Positions 1 to 5,681 of a stretch of DNA of 6,795 nt are shown here, piece after piece. Position 1 is the first letter of the stretch; every line of letters starts with the position of its first letter. The DNA is taken from NCBI GenBank assembly GCA_964368875.1, contig CAYJDG010000071.1:1-6795 (forward strand). The letters run 5' to 3'. Position numbers and translations under genes: made by a program. This stretch comes from CAYJDG01 sp964368875 (lineage in GTDB: Bacteria > Pseudomonadota > Alphaproteobacteria > Micavibrionales > Micavibrionaceae). Below the pieces are notes generated by a model that saw only the letters and a list, made by a program, of their open reading frames with translations, had not been told where the DNA came from and searched no databases.

Positions 1-458
1 ATCGCGCCGCCGCCGAACCAGTATTTACCCGTCTCGCCATAGGACGCACTGAGGCCGCCGACCAGCACGACCGTATCGAGATAGACATGGGGATTGAGCA
101 GGCTGACGCCGAGCAGGACAAGGATCGTTGCCTTGAGGGAGGGGGCATCGGTGGTGGTGTCCGCCTCAAGGCTCTGGGTCTTGCGGGCGGCGAGCAGGGA
201 TTTTGTGCCATAGACGACCAGAAACCCCGCCCCGGCATAGCGCATGATGTCGCCCAGATGGGGCCAGGCGGTAATCAGCTTGCCAAAGCCCAGAACCCCG
301 GCCCCAATCAGCAGGGCATCGCAGAGCGTTGCGGTCAGGGCGGCGGCAAAAACATGGGTGCGTTTCAGGCCCTGCCGCAGGATAAAGGCGTTTTGCAGGC
401 CGATGGCGATGATTAAAGACCCGCCTAGAAACAGGCCTTTCAGGAAGATTGTCAGCAT
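1..458 (-). CDS. LysE/ArgO family basic amino acid exporter, partial (C-terminus beyond window)
   Basis: Inner-membrane exporter of the LysE/RhtB superfamily, probably exporting L-lysine and/or L-arginine. I translated the minus strand from an ATG at 458-456; the first 152 residues are in the window and the frame is open to the edge. Family hallmarks are visible: a hydrophobic first segment followed by GLQNAFILRQG (residues 20-30), CDALLIGAGVLGFG (46-59) in the second segment, a third segment near 71-90, a charged cytoplasmic loop (92-109), and LLNPHVYLDTVVLVGG (120-135), the conserved fourth-segment motif of LysE and ArgO. Family members are about 200-235 residues, so roughly 50 or more are missing. 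The ribosome binding site is weak (purine-rich GCTGAAGA just before ATG). The gene is divergent from guaB. In many genomes a LysR-type regulator (LysG/ArgP) sits divergently beside this exporter; here that side is occupied by guaB. Family assignment is firm, substrate is inferred. Confidence 0.9.
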   Translation of the reverse strand, partial: MLTIFLKGLFLGGSLIIAIGLQNAFILRQGLKRTHVFAAALTATLCDALLIGAGVLGFGKLITAWPHLGDIMRYAGAGFLVVYGTKSLLAARKTQSLEADTTTDAPSLKATILVLLGVSLLNPHVYLDTVVLVGGLSASYGETGKYWFGGGA

Positions 459-482
459 TCTTCAGCTTCTAGCCCGAAAAGC

Positions 483-511
483 TTTACTTTTGCAAATCAA
501 GCTTCTATATC
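483..511 (+). promoter_or_regulatory. Candidate sigma-70-type promoter of guaB
   Basis: TTTACT at 483-488 (4 of 6 to TTGACA) and TATATC at 506-511 (4 of 6 to TATAAT) are separated by 17 bases. They would start a transcript near 518, giving a leader of about 35 bases before the guaB ATG. This is the best pair seen in the 95-bp gap shared with the divergent exporter gene. No clear promoter for the exporter was recognised on the other strand. Confidence 0.4.
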
Positions 512-539
512 TCCACTGCAAATTCCACCCCAGTTTCGC

Positions 540-546
540 AAAGGGA
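540..546 (+). promoter_or_regulatory. Ribosome binding site that decides the guaB start
   Basis: AAAGGGA ends 7 bases before the ATG at 554. An in-frame TTG at 548 would leave only one base of spacing, so the ATG at 554 is preferred, giving an N-terminus MIFQDKIKEGLTFDDVLL that matches the usual start of bacterial IMP dehydrogenases. Confidence 0.7.
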
Positions 547-553
547 TTTGCTG

Positions 554-2026
554 ATGATTTTCCAAGACAAAATTAAAGAAGGCCTGACCTTCGACGATGT
601 CCTGCTCGTGCCTGCGGCCTCCGAGGTCCAGCCAACCGAAGTCAGCACCGCGACACACCTCACCAAATCTATTACCCTGAATATCCCGATCCTCTCCGCT
701 GCGATGGATACGGTCACTGAAGCCGCCATGGCGATTGCGATGGCGCAGCAGGGTGGTCTGGGCATCATCCACCGTAATCTCTCAATAGAAGATCAGGCCG
801 AACAGGTGCGCCGCGTGAAGCGGTATGAAAGCGGTATGGTCGTCAACCCGATCACCATTCGCCCCGACGCGACATTGGCCGATGCCTTTGCGACGATGAA
901 GCAATACAACATCTCGGGCATTCCGGTGACGGAGGCCTCGGGTAAACTGGTCGGCATCCTGACCAACCGCGATGTGCGCTTTGCCAGCAACCCGCAACAG
1001 AAAATCTCCGAGCTGATGACATCGGAAAACCTCATCAAGGTTTATAACCATGTCGACAAGGACGAAGCCAAAAAACTCCTGCATAAAAACCGTATCGAAA
1101 AACTGCTGGTCGTCGATAACGATGAAAAATGCATCGGCCTTGTGACCGTCAAGGATATCGAGAAATCACAGGCGTATCCACTTGCCTGCAAGGATGAAAA
1201 AGGCCGCCTGCGCGCAGGTGCTGCGGTTGGCACAGGTGACAAGAATTTCGAACGCGCGATGGCGCTTGCGGATGCAGAATTGGACGTGCTGGTTGTTGAT
1301 ACGGCGCATGGCCATTCAAAAGCCGTGCTTGATATGGTCCGGCGTGTACGCAAGGAGCGCAACAATCTGCAAATCATCGGCGGTAATATCGCGACGGCTG
1401 ATGCTGCGAAGGCCCTGATCGATGCGGGCGCGGATGCGGTGAAAGTCGGGATTGGTCCCGGGTCAATCTGCACCACGCGGATTGTCGCGGGTGTGGGTGT
1501 GCCACAACTGACCGCAATCATGAACGCGGTCGAGGCTGCGCATAAGGCGGGTATTCCGGTCATTGCCGATGGCGGGATCAAATATTCTGGCGATTTTGCC
1601 AAGGCGATTGCCGCAGGCGCAAGCTGCGCGATGATGGGCAGCATCTTTGCAGGCACTGACGAAGCTCCGGGTGAAGTGATCCTTTATCAGGGCAGGTCCT
1701 ATAAATCCTATCGCGGTATGGGTTCGGTTGGCGCGATGGTCGAAGGCTCTGCGGATCGGTATTTCCAAGGTGCCGTGCGCGAGACACAGAAACTTGTGCC
1801 AGAAGGTATCGAAGGTCGTGTGCCGTATAAGGGCCCGATCGGCGCAGTCATTCACCAAATGGTCGGGGGCTTGCGTGCCGCCATGGGTTATACCGGATCC
1901 GCAACTATTGCGGATATGCAACAACGGGCCGAGTTTATGCGTATGACCTCCGCAGGTTTTAAGGAAAGTCATGTCCATGACGTGACCATCACCCGCGAAG
2001 CCCCGAACTACCGCACTGAAAGCTAA
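554..2026 (+). CDS. guaB: Inosine-5'-monophosphate dehydrogenase (IMPDH)
   Basis: Cytoplasmic enzyme that oxidises IMP to XMP with NAD+, the committed step of GMP synthesis; known family members are tetramers or octamers. The product is 490 residues, the normal bacterial length. Visible in order: N-terminal GLTFDDVLLVP (10-20), start of the TIM barrel with AAMDTVTEAAMA (49-60); two CBS domains (about 93-148 and 155-205), which bind adenine/guanine nucleotides in the family; DTAHGHS (249-255) for NAD binding; the catalytic loop GIGPGSICTTR with nucleophile Cys306; IADGGIKYSGD (337-347) for the IMP phosphate; GSIFAGTDEAPGE (362-374); the mobile flap EGIEGRVPYKGP (417-428) containing the Arg-Tyr-type catalytic region; and ESHVHDV near the C-terminus, the cation-site region. 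All key residues are present. No co-directional partner follows closely; guaA is not in the window. Confidence 0.98.
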   Translation: MIFQDKIKEGLTFDDVLLVPAASEVQPTEVSTATHLTKSITLNIPILSAAMDTVTEAAMAIAMAQQGGLGIIHRNLSIEDQAEQVRRVKRYESGMVVNPITIRPDATLADAFATMKQYNISGIPVTEASGKLVGILTNRDVRFASNPQQKISELMTSENLIKVYNHVDKDEAKKLLHKNRIEKLLVVDNDEKCIGLVTVKDIEKSQAYPLACKDEKGRLRAGAAVGTGDKNFERAMALADAELDVLVVDTAHGHSKAVLDMVRRVRKERNNLQIIGGNIATADAAKALIDAGADAVKVGIGPGSICTTRIVAGVGVPQLTAIMNAVEAAHKAGIPVIADGGIKYSGDFAKAIAAGASCAMMGSIFAGTDEAPGEVILYQGRSYKSYRGMGSVGAMVEGSADRYFQGAVRETQKLVPEGIEGRVPYKGPIGAVIHQMVGGLRAAMGYTGSATIADMQQRAEFMRMTSAGFKESHVHDVTITREAPNYRTES

Positions 2027-2137
2027 GGTTTCACAGAATCAGCCTTTGCAAATGTCTGTCACGATACGTGAAATGACGTTGGTCAAGGCTTGTGAGAAAC
2101 TGGTGTTATCAACTGAAAATATATTTGGGCTGACGGA

Positions 2138-2164
2138 TTGATTTCCGGCGGGAAAGGTTATTAT
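2138..2164 (+). promoter_or_regulatory. Candidate promoter of the secreted-protein gene
   Basis: TTGATT at 2138-2143 and TATTAT at 2159-2164 (5 of 6 to TATAAT) are 15 bases apart, shorter than ideal. They would start transcription near 2171 and leave a leader of about 55 bases. The rest of the 2027-2227 spacer shows no gene and no hairpin followed by a T run that would end guaB transcription. Confidence 0.3.
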
Positions 2165-2175
2165 CTCGCCTGTAA

Positions 2176-2191
2176 GATTTCCTGCGAAATC
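2176..2191 (+). other. Small inverted repeat in the leader of the secreted-protein gene
   Basis: GATTTC-CTGC-GAAATC forms a perfect 6-bp stem with a 4-base loop, about 24 bases before the ribosome binding site at 2215-2218. It could be a leader hairpin or a protein site, or chance. It has no T run, so it is not an intrinsic terminator. Confidence 0.3.
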
Positions 2192-2227
2192 CTAAGTAAT
2201 TTTCATCACCCTATGGAGACTATCACT

Positions 2228-2590
2228 ATGAAACTGACCGCTCTGGCCGCCCTCGGCCTTCTCGCTCTGACCCCTGCTGCTGCCCAAGCTGAAGATCATG
2301 CTACCGGCCATGCAGCTCCTGCCGCTGAAGCTGCTGCTCCTGCTGCTACCGAAATGAAAGCTGAAGTTGCTCCAGCAGTCGAAATGAAAGAAGTTACGCT
2401 GAAAGACGGCACCAAAGTGTCGATCGAAGGCGAAAACGTTTTCGTTGTTGGCGCTGACGGCGCAAAAACCCCAGCTCCGGATGGCGAACATGAACTCGCT
2501 GACGGTTCCAAAGTCAAAACCGCTGGCGGCAAACTCGTTGTCGAGCCAGTTGCTCCGGTCGAAGCTCCGGCTGAAGCTCCTAAAGAATAG
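2228..2590 (+). CDS. Secreted Ala/Glu/Lys-rich small protein, unknown function
   Basis: Predicted exported protein of 120 residues. The start is the ATG at 2228: it gives a classic Sec signal peptide (MKLTALAALGLLALTPAAAQA, cleavage after Ala21 before Glu-Asp), and GGAG at 2215-2218 lies 9 bases upstream. Upstream in-frame codons (TTG 2138, ATG 2213) would bury the signal. There is no lipobox cysteine, so the mature protein (about 99 residues) should be free in the periplasm or outside. It has an Ala/Pro/Glu-rich low-complexity stretch (24-55), then two similar units: VTLKDGTKVSIEGENVFVV (56-74) and HELADGSKVKTAGGKLVVE (88-106), sharing L.DG.KV, and a Pro/Ala/Glu tail (107-120). The units suggest paired beta-hairpins, loosely like DUF6799-type short repeats; that resemblance is from memory and unverified. 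Codons favour GCT, GTT and AAA, unlike the GCC/GCG-rich neighbours, which hints at high expression. It is monocistronic, closed by the terminator at 2612-2640. Confidence 0.85.
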   Translation: MKLTALAALGLLALTPAAAQAEDHATGHAAPAAEAAAPAATEMKAEVAPAVEMKEVTLKDGTKVSIEGENVFVVGADGAKTPAPDGEHELADGSKVKTAGGKLVVEPVAPVEAPAEAPKE

Positions 2591-2611
2591 TTTTTATTCT
2601 TTATAGAATTG

Positions 2612-2643
2612 AAAAGCCCGCTCTTGATGAGCGGGCTTTTTTT
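2612..2643. terminator. Bidirectional rho-independent terminator
   Basis: AAAAGCCCGCTC (2612-2623) pairs perfectly over 12 bases with GAGCGGGCTTTT (2629-2640) around the loop TTGAT. On the plus strand it ends in a run of seven T (2637-2643); on the minus strand the stem ends in four T. It lies 21 bases after the secreted-protein stop and immediately after the stop of the convergent ene-reductase gene (2644-2642), so it can serve both. Confidence 0.93.
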
Positions 2644-3724
2644 ATGCGACCTTCTTATCGAGTGCCGGATAATCGATATAGCCTTCTGCACCGCCAGCAT
2701 AAAGCGTGGCCTGATTGGGTGGGTTGAGAGGGGCATCGGTGCGGAAGCGCTCGACCAGGTCGGGGTTGGATATGAACGGCACGCCGAAGACGACCGCATC
2801 GGCTTTGTCAGACTTAACCGCGTCTGTTGCCGAGGCCTTATCATAGCCGCCATTGACGAGAAGATTTCCTTTGTACACATCGCGGATGGTCGAGGTGACC
2901 CAAAGGTCAAGGGTTTCGCCAGGTTTCGGTAAGGTTTCGCGCACATGCACATACGCCATATCATAATCGTTGAGGGCGTTTGAAAGAGCCGTATAGGTTG
3001 CGACCGGGTCGCTGTCACCCATGCCGTTATAGGCGATGTTGGGCGAGAGGCGGAGTCCGATGCGGCGTTCGCCGATTTTAGCCCCGATGGCTTCGATCAC
3101 TTCGCGCACGATACGGATACGGTTTTCGGCAGAACCGCCATAGGCGTCGGTGCGCTGGTTGGAGCCGTCGCGGATAAACTGATCGAGCAGGTAGCCGTTG
3201 GCCCCGTGAATCTCGACGCCGTCAAAGCCAGCTTCGATGGCCTGCTCTGCGGCGCGGGCGTAATCGGCAACGGTTGCGCTGATCATCTCAAGCGTCATCG
3301 CGCGCGGAACGACATAGGACTTCTTACCTGTCGGGGTATTCGCCATGCCGTCAGCGGCAATCGCAGACGGGGCGAGCGGCAATTCCCCGTTCAAAAAATC
3401 CGGGTGACTGACGCGGCCCATATGCCAAAGCTGCAGGACGATCTTCCCGTCTTTGGCATGCACGGCAGAAGTCGTCTTTTTCCAGCCCTCGACATGGGCA
3501 GGGGCGTACATGGCGGGGGTGCCGTGCCAGCCATAGCCCTCGGGTGATATGGCGGTCGCTTCGGAAATAATCAACCCGGCCCCGGCGCGCTGGGCGTAAT
3601 ACTGGGCCATCAGGTCGTTCGGGATGCGGCTCTCTCCTGCCCGGGAACGGGTCAGCGGGGCCATTAAAATCCGGTTTTTGGCCGAAATATCGCCAAGCTG
3701 GAGGGGGGTGAAAAGGTCAGTCAT
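2642..3724 (-). CDS. Old yellow enzyme family ene-reductase, NemA-like
   Basis: FMN-dependent NAD(P)H oxidoreductase of the OYE family (N-ethylmaleimide reductase / 2-cyclohexen-1-one reductase / xenobiotic reductase group), reducing activated C=C bonds, and in some members nitrate esters or nitroaromatics. At 360 residues it is full length. Visible motifs: LFTPLQLGDISAKNRILMAPLTRSRA with Thr25 near the flavin; Gln98 and W100-HMGRVSHP (LQLWHMGR); GVEIHGANGYLLDQF (169-183) with substrate-binding His173 and Asn176 and proton-donor Tyr178; SNQRTDAYGGSAENR (188-202); RLSP with Arg225; and a C-terminal GGAEGYIDYPAL (344-355), typical of NemA. One flavin-phosphate motif reads FGVPFISNPDL (313-323) where OYE1 and NemA have Arg after the Gly. 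The start ATG (3724-3722) has AGGGAG 8 bases upstream (3738-3733). It is divergent from rsmB. No regulator gene is adjacent. The true substrate is unknown. Confidence 0.95.
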   Translation of the reverse strand: MTDLFTPLQLGDISAKNRILMAPLTRSRAGESRIPNDLMAQYYAQRAGAGLIISEATAISPEGYGWHGTPAMYAPAHVEGWKKTTSAVHAKDGKIVLQLWHMGRVSHPDFLNGELPLAPSAIAADGMANTPTGKKSYVVPRAMTLEMISATVADYARAAEQAIEAGFDGVEIHGANGYLLDQFIRDGSNQRTDAYGGSAENRIRIVREVIEAIGAKIGERRIGLRLSPNIAYNGMGDSDPVATYTALSNALNDYDMAYVHVRETLPKPGETLDLWVTSTIRDVYKGNLLVNGGYDKASATDAVKSDKADAVVFGVPFISNPDLVERFRTDAPLNPPNQATLYAGGAEGYIDYPALDKKVA

Positions 3725-3798
3725 CGGTTAGTCTCCCTATGTAAGTCATCATATTTAGAAGTTTGCGGCAGGAAGTCAAAGCTGGTACAACCCCCGCC
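3725..3798. promoter_or_regulatory. Divergent intergenic region between ene-reductase gene and rsmB
   Basis: This 74-bp gap must hold the start signals of both genes. On the minus strand TTGACT (3779-3774) and TATGAT (3753-3748) resemble promoter boxes but are 20 bases apart, so the promoter call is weak. The ene-reductase ribosome binding site AGGGAG is at 3738-3733. No clear ribosome binding site precedes the rsmB ATG, and no convincing palindromic operator was seen. Confidence 0.35.
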
Positions 3799-5112
3799 AT
3801 GACCCCAGCCGCCCGTATTAAAGCCGTTATTGATGTTCTCGATCGCATCGCCACGTCCCGTATCCCCATGGATCTGACGGTTGGCGACTATATGCGCAAC
3901 CGCCGCTATATCGGGTCTAAAGACCGGGCCGATATCGTCGAGCGGGTTTACACGATTGCCCGCCATCAGGCCCGCCTTGGCTGGGCGTTGGAACAAGTCG
4001 GTGCGCCGGACAATGCCCGCACGCGGGCGCTTGCCTTGCTGACCGTGCTGGAGGGTAAGACTGAGGTCGAACATTTTTACGATGGCTCTCAATACGGTGC
4101 CGAGCCACTGACCGAAGACGAGAAGGCCCTCATCCCGAAATTATTGGCGGTTGATCTGACGCAGGCCCCGGAACTGGTCGCGCTGGAAATTCCTGCGATG
4201 TACGAAAAAAGCCTGCGCGGATATTTCGGCGCCGACTTTGCCGCCGAGATGGGCGCGATGCTGGAAGGCGCAAATCTCGATCTGCGCGTCAACACTGTGT
4301 CTAAAACACGCGAAGAGGTCGAAGCGAGCCTGGGCAAAGATTCCGTTGCGACAACCGTCTTGCCGTATTCGCCATGGGGTTTACGCACCAAGGGCAAAGT
4401 TTATCTTTCGCACACCAAGGCGTTCAAGGCCGGGTGGATCGACATTCAGGATGAAGGCTCTCAGCTGATCGCGGTTGCATGTAATGCGCAGCCCGGCCAG
4501 CAGGTGCTCGACTACTGCGCAGGCGGTGGCGGCAAGACCCTTGCGCTCGCCAATGCGATGAAAATCAAAGGCCGCATCGTCGCGATGGACATGGAGGAAG
4601 CGCGTCTGCTGAAAAGCAAGGAACGTTTTCGCCGCGCCCGCGTCAGCGACATCATCGAAGTGCGGCCATTATCAGATGATCGCCACCGCAAATGGCTGAA
4701 ACGGCAAAAAGAAACCTTTGATGTGACGCTGGTCGATGCCCCGTGCATGGGCACTGGCACATGGCGGCGAAATCCGGATACACGCTGGAAGGTCTTTGGC
4801 CCCGGCCTAGAGGCTTTGCTCGCGGTGCAGGCTGAAATTCTCGATAAGGTCGTGCATACGGTCAAACCCGGCGGGCGCCTAGTTTACGCGACCTGTTCCA
4901 TCCTGCCGGAAGAAAACGAAGCCCAGGTCGAAGCATTTCTGACCCGTCATCCTGATTTTGAACTGGCCGATCTGAAAGATGTCTGGCCGGAGGGCGTAAC
5001 ACCCCCATGCACAGGCAAATACATGCGCCTGACACCGAAACAGCATGGCACCGATGGGTTCTTTGCCGCAGTGCTGGTGAAGAAGGTGTCGCCTGTACCT
5101 GAGGCCGCCTAG
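3799..5112 (+). CDS. rsmB: 16S rRNA (cytosine-C5) methyltransferase, RsmB/NOL1/NOP2/Sun family
   Basis: SAM-dependent m5C methyltransferase, expected to modify C967-type cytosine in 16S rRNA. The product from ATG 3799 is 437 residues. The N-terminal part (about 1-130) matches the NusB-like RNA-binding domain of RsmB (MTPAARIKAVIDVLDRI, then helices). The catalytic domain shows motif I VLDYCAGGGGKTLALA (236-251), acidic Asp264 in IVAMDMEEAR, motif IV DAPCMGTGTWRRNPD (313-327) with Cys316 that releases product, and motif VI YATCSILPEENEAQ (363-376) with nucleophile Cys366. The C-terminus HGTDGFFAAVL (416-426) is typical. Motif I DYCAGGGGKT replaces the DLCAAPGGKT of enterobacteria. An upstream in-frame TTG (3763) would add 12 residues; the ATG is preferred because MTPAAR is a common alphaproteobacterial start, although neither start has a strong ribosome binding site. 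The gene stands alone: divergent from the ene-reductase gene and convergent with the small gene at 5119. Confidence 0.93.
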   Translation: MTPAARIKAVIDVLDRIATSRIPMDLTVGDYMRNRRYIGSKDRADIVERVYTIARHQARLGWALEQVGAPDNARTRALALLTVLEGKTEVEHFYDGSQYGAEPLTEDEKALIPKLLAVDLTQAPELVALEIPAMYEKSLRGYFGADFAAEMGAMLEGANLDLRVNTVSKTREEVEASLGKDSVATTVLPYSPWGLRTKGKVYLSHTKAFKAGWIDIQDEGSQLIAVACNAQPGQQVLDYCAGGGGKTLALANAMKIKGRIVAMDMEEARLLKSKERFRRARVSDIIEVRPLSDDRHRKWLKRQKETFDVTLVDAPCMGTGTWRRNPDTRWKVFGPGLEALLAVQAEILDKVVHTVKPGGRLVYATCSILPEENEAQVEAFLTRHPDFELADLKDVWPEGVTPPCTGKYMRLTPKQHGTDGFFAAVLVKKVSPVPEAA

Positions 5113-5118
5113 ATACTC

Positions 5119-5397
5119 TTACTTCGGCGGATGCAAAACCTCGTACGCAAATGATTCCGGCACAGCCAGATATTCGCCGAGGCCGTTATTGTCATCCTGT
5201 GTCTGGACAGTGATTCTGAATTTCGTGCCGACCGGATGATTTTCTGACAGCCCGCGTTTGCAATCCACGCGCGTATTCGGCGGAAAGCGTTCGCCAGTGA
5301 TCGGGCGGATCTGGACGTTCTGTTTGACGTTTTCCATGCCCTGCGGCAGGAAGCTCTCTACAGAGATATAAAATTGATTTTCATTTTGCTGGGCCAT
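5119..5397 (-). CDS. Hypothetical 92-residue protein
   Basis: I do not recognise a family. The predicted protein is soluble, has no signal peptide or membrane segment, and has one cysteine (Cys46). Hydrophobic/polar alternation suggests a small beta-rich fold: strands around 26-32, 41-46, 57-65 (GTKFRITVQ), 74-79 (EYLAV) and 83-88, with turns such as PPNTR and DDNNGLG. The start ATG (5397-5395) has GAAAGG 12 bases upstream, somewhat far. It follows the phosphatase remnant by 33 bases and could be the last gene of the leftward set. Its stop (5121-5119) is 6 bases from the rsmB stop, with no terminator between them. Support for it being real is the open frame ending neatly at the rsmB stop, codon use like the neighbours and a protein-like composition. 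No homology evidence was available. Confidence 0.65.
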   Translation of the reverse strand: MAQQNENQFYISVESFLPQGMENVKQNVQIRPITGERFPPNTRVDCKRGLSENHPVGTKFRITVQTQDDNNGLGEYLAVPESFAYEVLHPPK

Positions 5398-5430
5398 GTC
5401 GCTGCCAAACCTTTCGCAAGAAACTTCAAT

Positions 5431-5681
5431 TCAGGCCTGAACAGAGATTGTCCAGTCTGTCGTGGTTGGCATGAGCTTATAAAAAGCTGCACATTGCCAA
5501 CGTCCACCGTGCCGTTAAGTCCTGCGTCTTCGAGGCTGCGGCGGTTAGTGCCGCCGTGATAGATGAAGAGAGGCAAGTGCGAAGCTTCAAGATGATGATT
5601 AATTGCAAGTATAACACGAATTGCATGCAGCGTGTTAGTTTCTTCGCGGCGCTTGATTTTGCTGGTTTTAAATACGTTTGC
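5431..5681 (-). pseudogene. Decayed C-terminal fragment of a second histidine phosphatase
   Basis: Reading leftward from just after the DUF3592 stop, the frame encodes KIKRREET (the EE pairs with GEES of the intact copy), then RVILAINHHL, LPLFIYHGGTNRR and VGNVQLF. This aligns without gaps to the C-terminal half of the intact phosphatase at 6383-6795 (ARVLKALNKHL, LPLFICHGGTVRR, IGNAEIF). At the T run 5485-5481 the homology moves to another frame, which continues FYKLMPTTTDW and ends at TGA 5433-5431, matching FYLAPGTSGW of the intact protein. By hand about 30 of 64 residues are identical. The region with the first catalytic His (RHG) and the NERHLGDLDG segment is absent, and no ATG lies in frame before the homology, so a working enzyme is not possible as written. 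It is a truncated, frameshifted relic. The open frame running on to 5358 past the frameshift is a by-product. Confidence 0.8.

Noticed and set aside
1042..1656. 204-codon open frame antisense to guaB
   Set aside because: guaB is certain on the other strand, and the antisense product has only compositionally biased residues and no motif.
2029..2073. TTTCAC / GTGAAA and CACG-ATA-CGTG pairs after guaB as a terminator
   Set aside because: The stems are short or widely spaced and lack a following T run.
2296..3018. 240-codon open frame on the minus strand across the secreted-protein gene, the terminator and the 3' end of the ene-reductase gene
   Set aside because: It runs through a strong terminator and is antisense or out of frame to two well-supported genes; the translation is low-complexity Ser/Ala/Thr from the repetitive complement.
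3763..3798. TTG at 3763 as the rsmB start
   Set aside because: It adds 12 residues with no family match and has no better ribosome binding site; the ATG at 3799 gives the usual MTPAAR N-terminus.
5105..5130. CCGCC / GGCGG inverted repeat spanning the stops of rsmB and the 92-residue gene as a shared terminator
   Set aside because: The stem is only 5 bp with a 16-base loop and no T run on either strand.
5481..5490. Programmed -1 frameshifting as an explanation for the frame change in the relic
   Set aside because: The codons CTT TTT ATA do not form a proper tandem slippery heptamer (the CTT tRNA would mispair after the slip), and the 5' half and start codon are missing anyway.
5358..5576. 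A possible stand-alone 72-residue gene beginning near LPLFIYHGGT
   Set aside because: Its apparent start is an internal TTG within the phosphatase homology, homology leaves its frame at the T run, and its tail overlaps the 92-residue gene; it is better explained as the relic.
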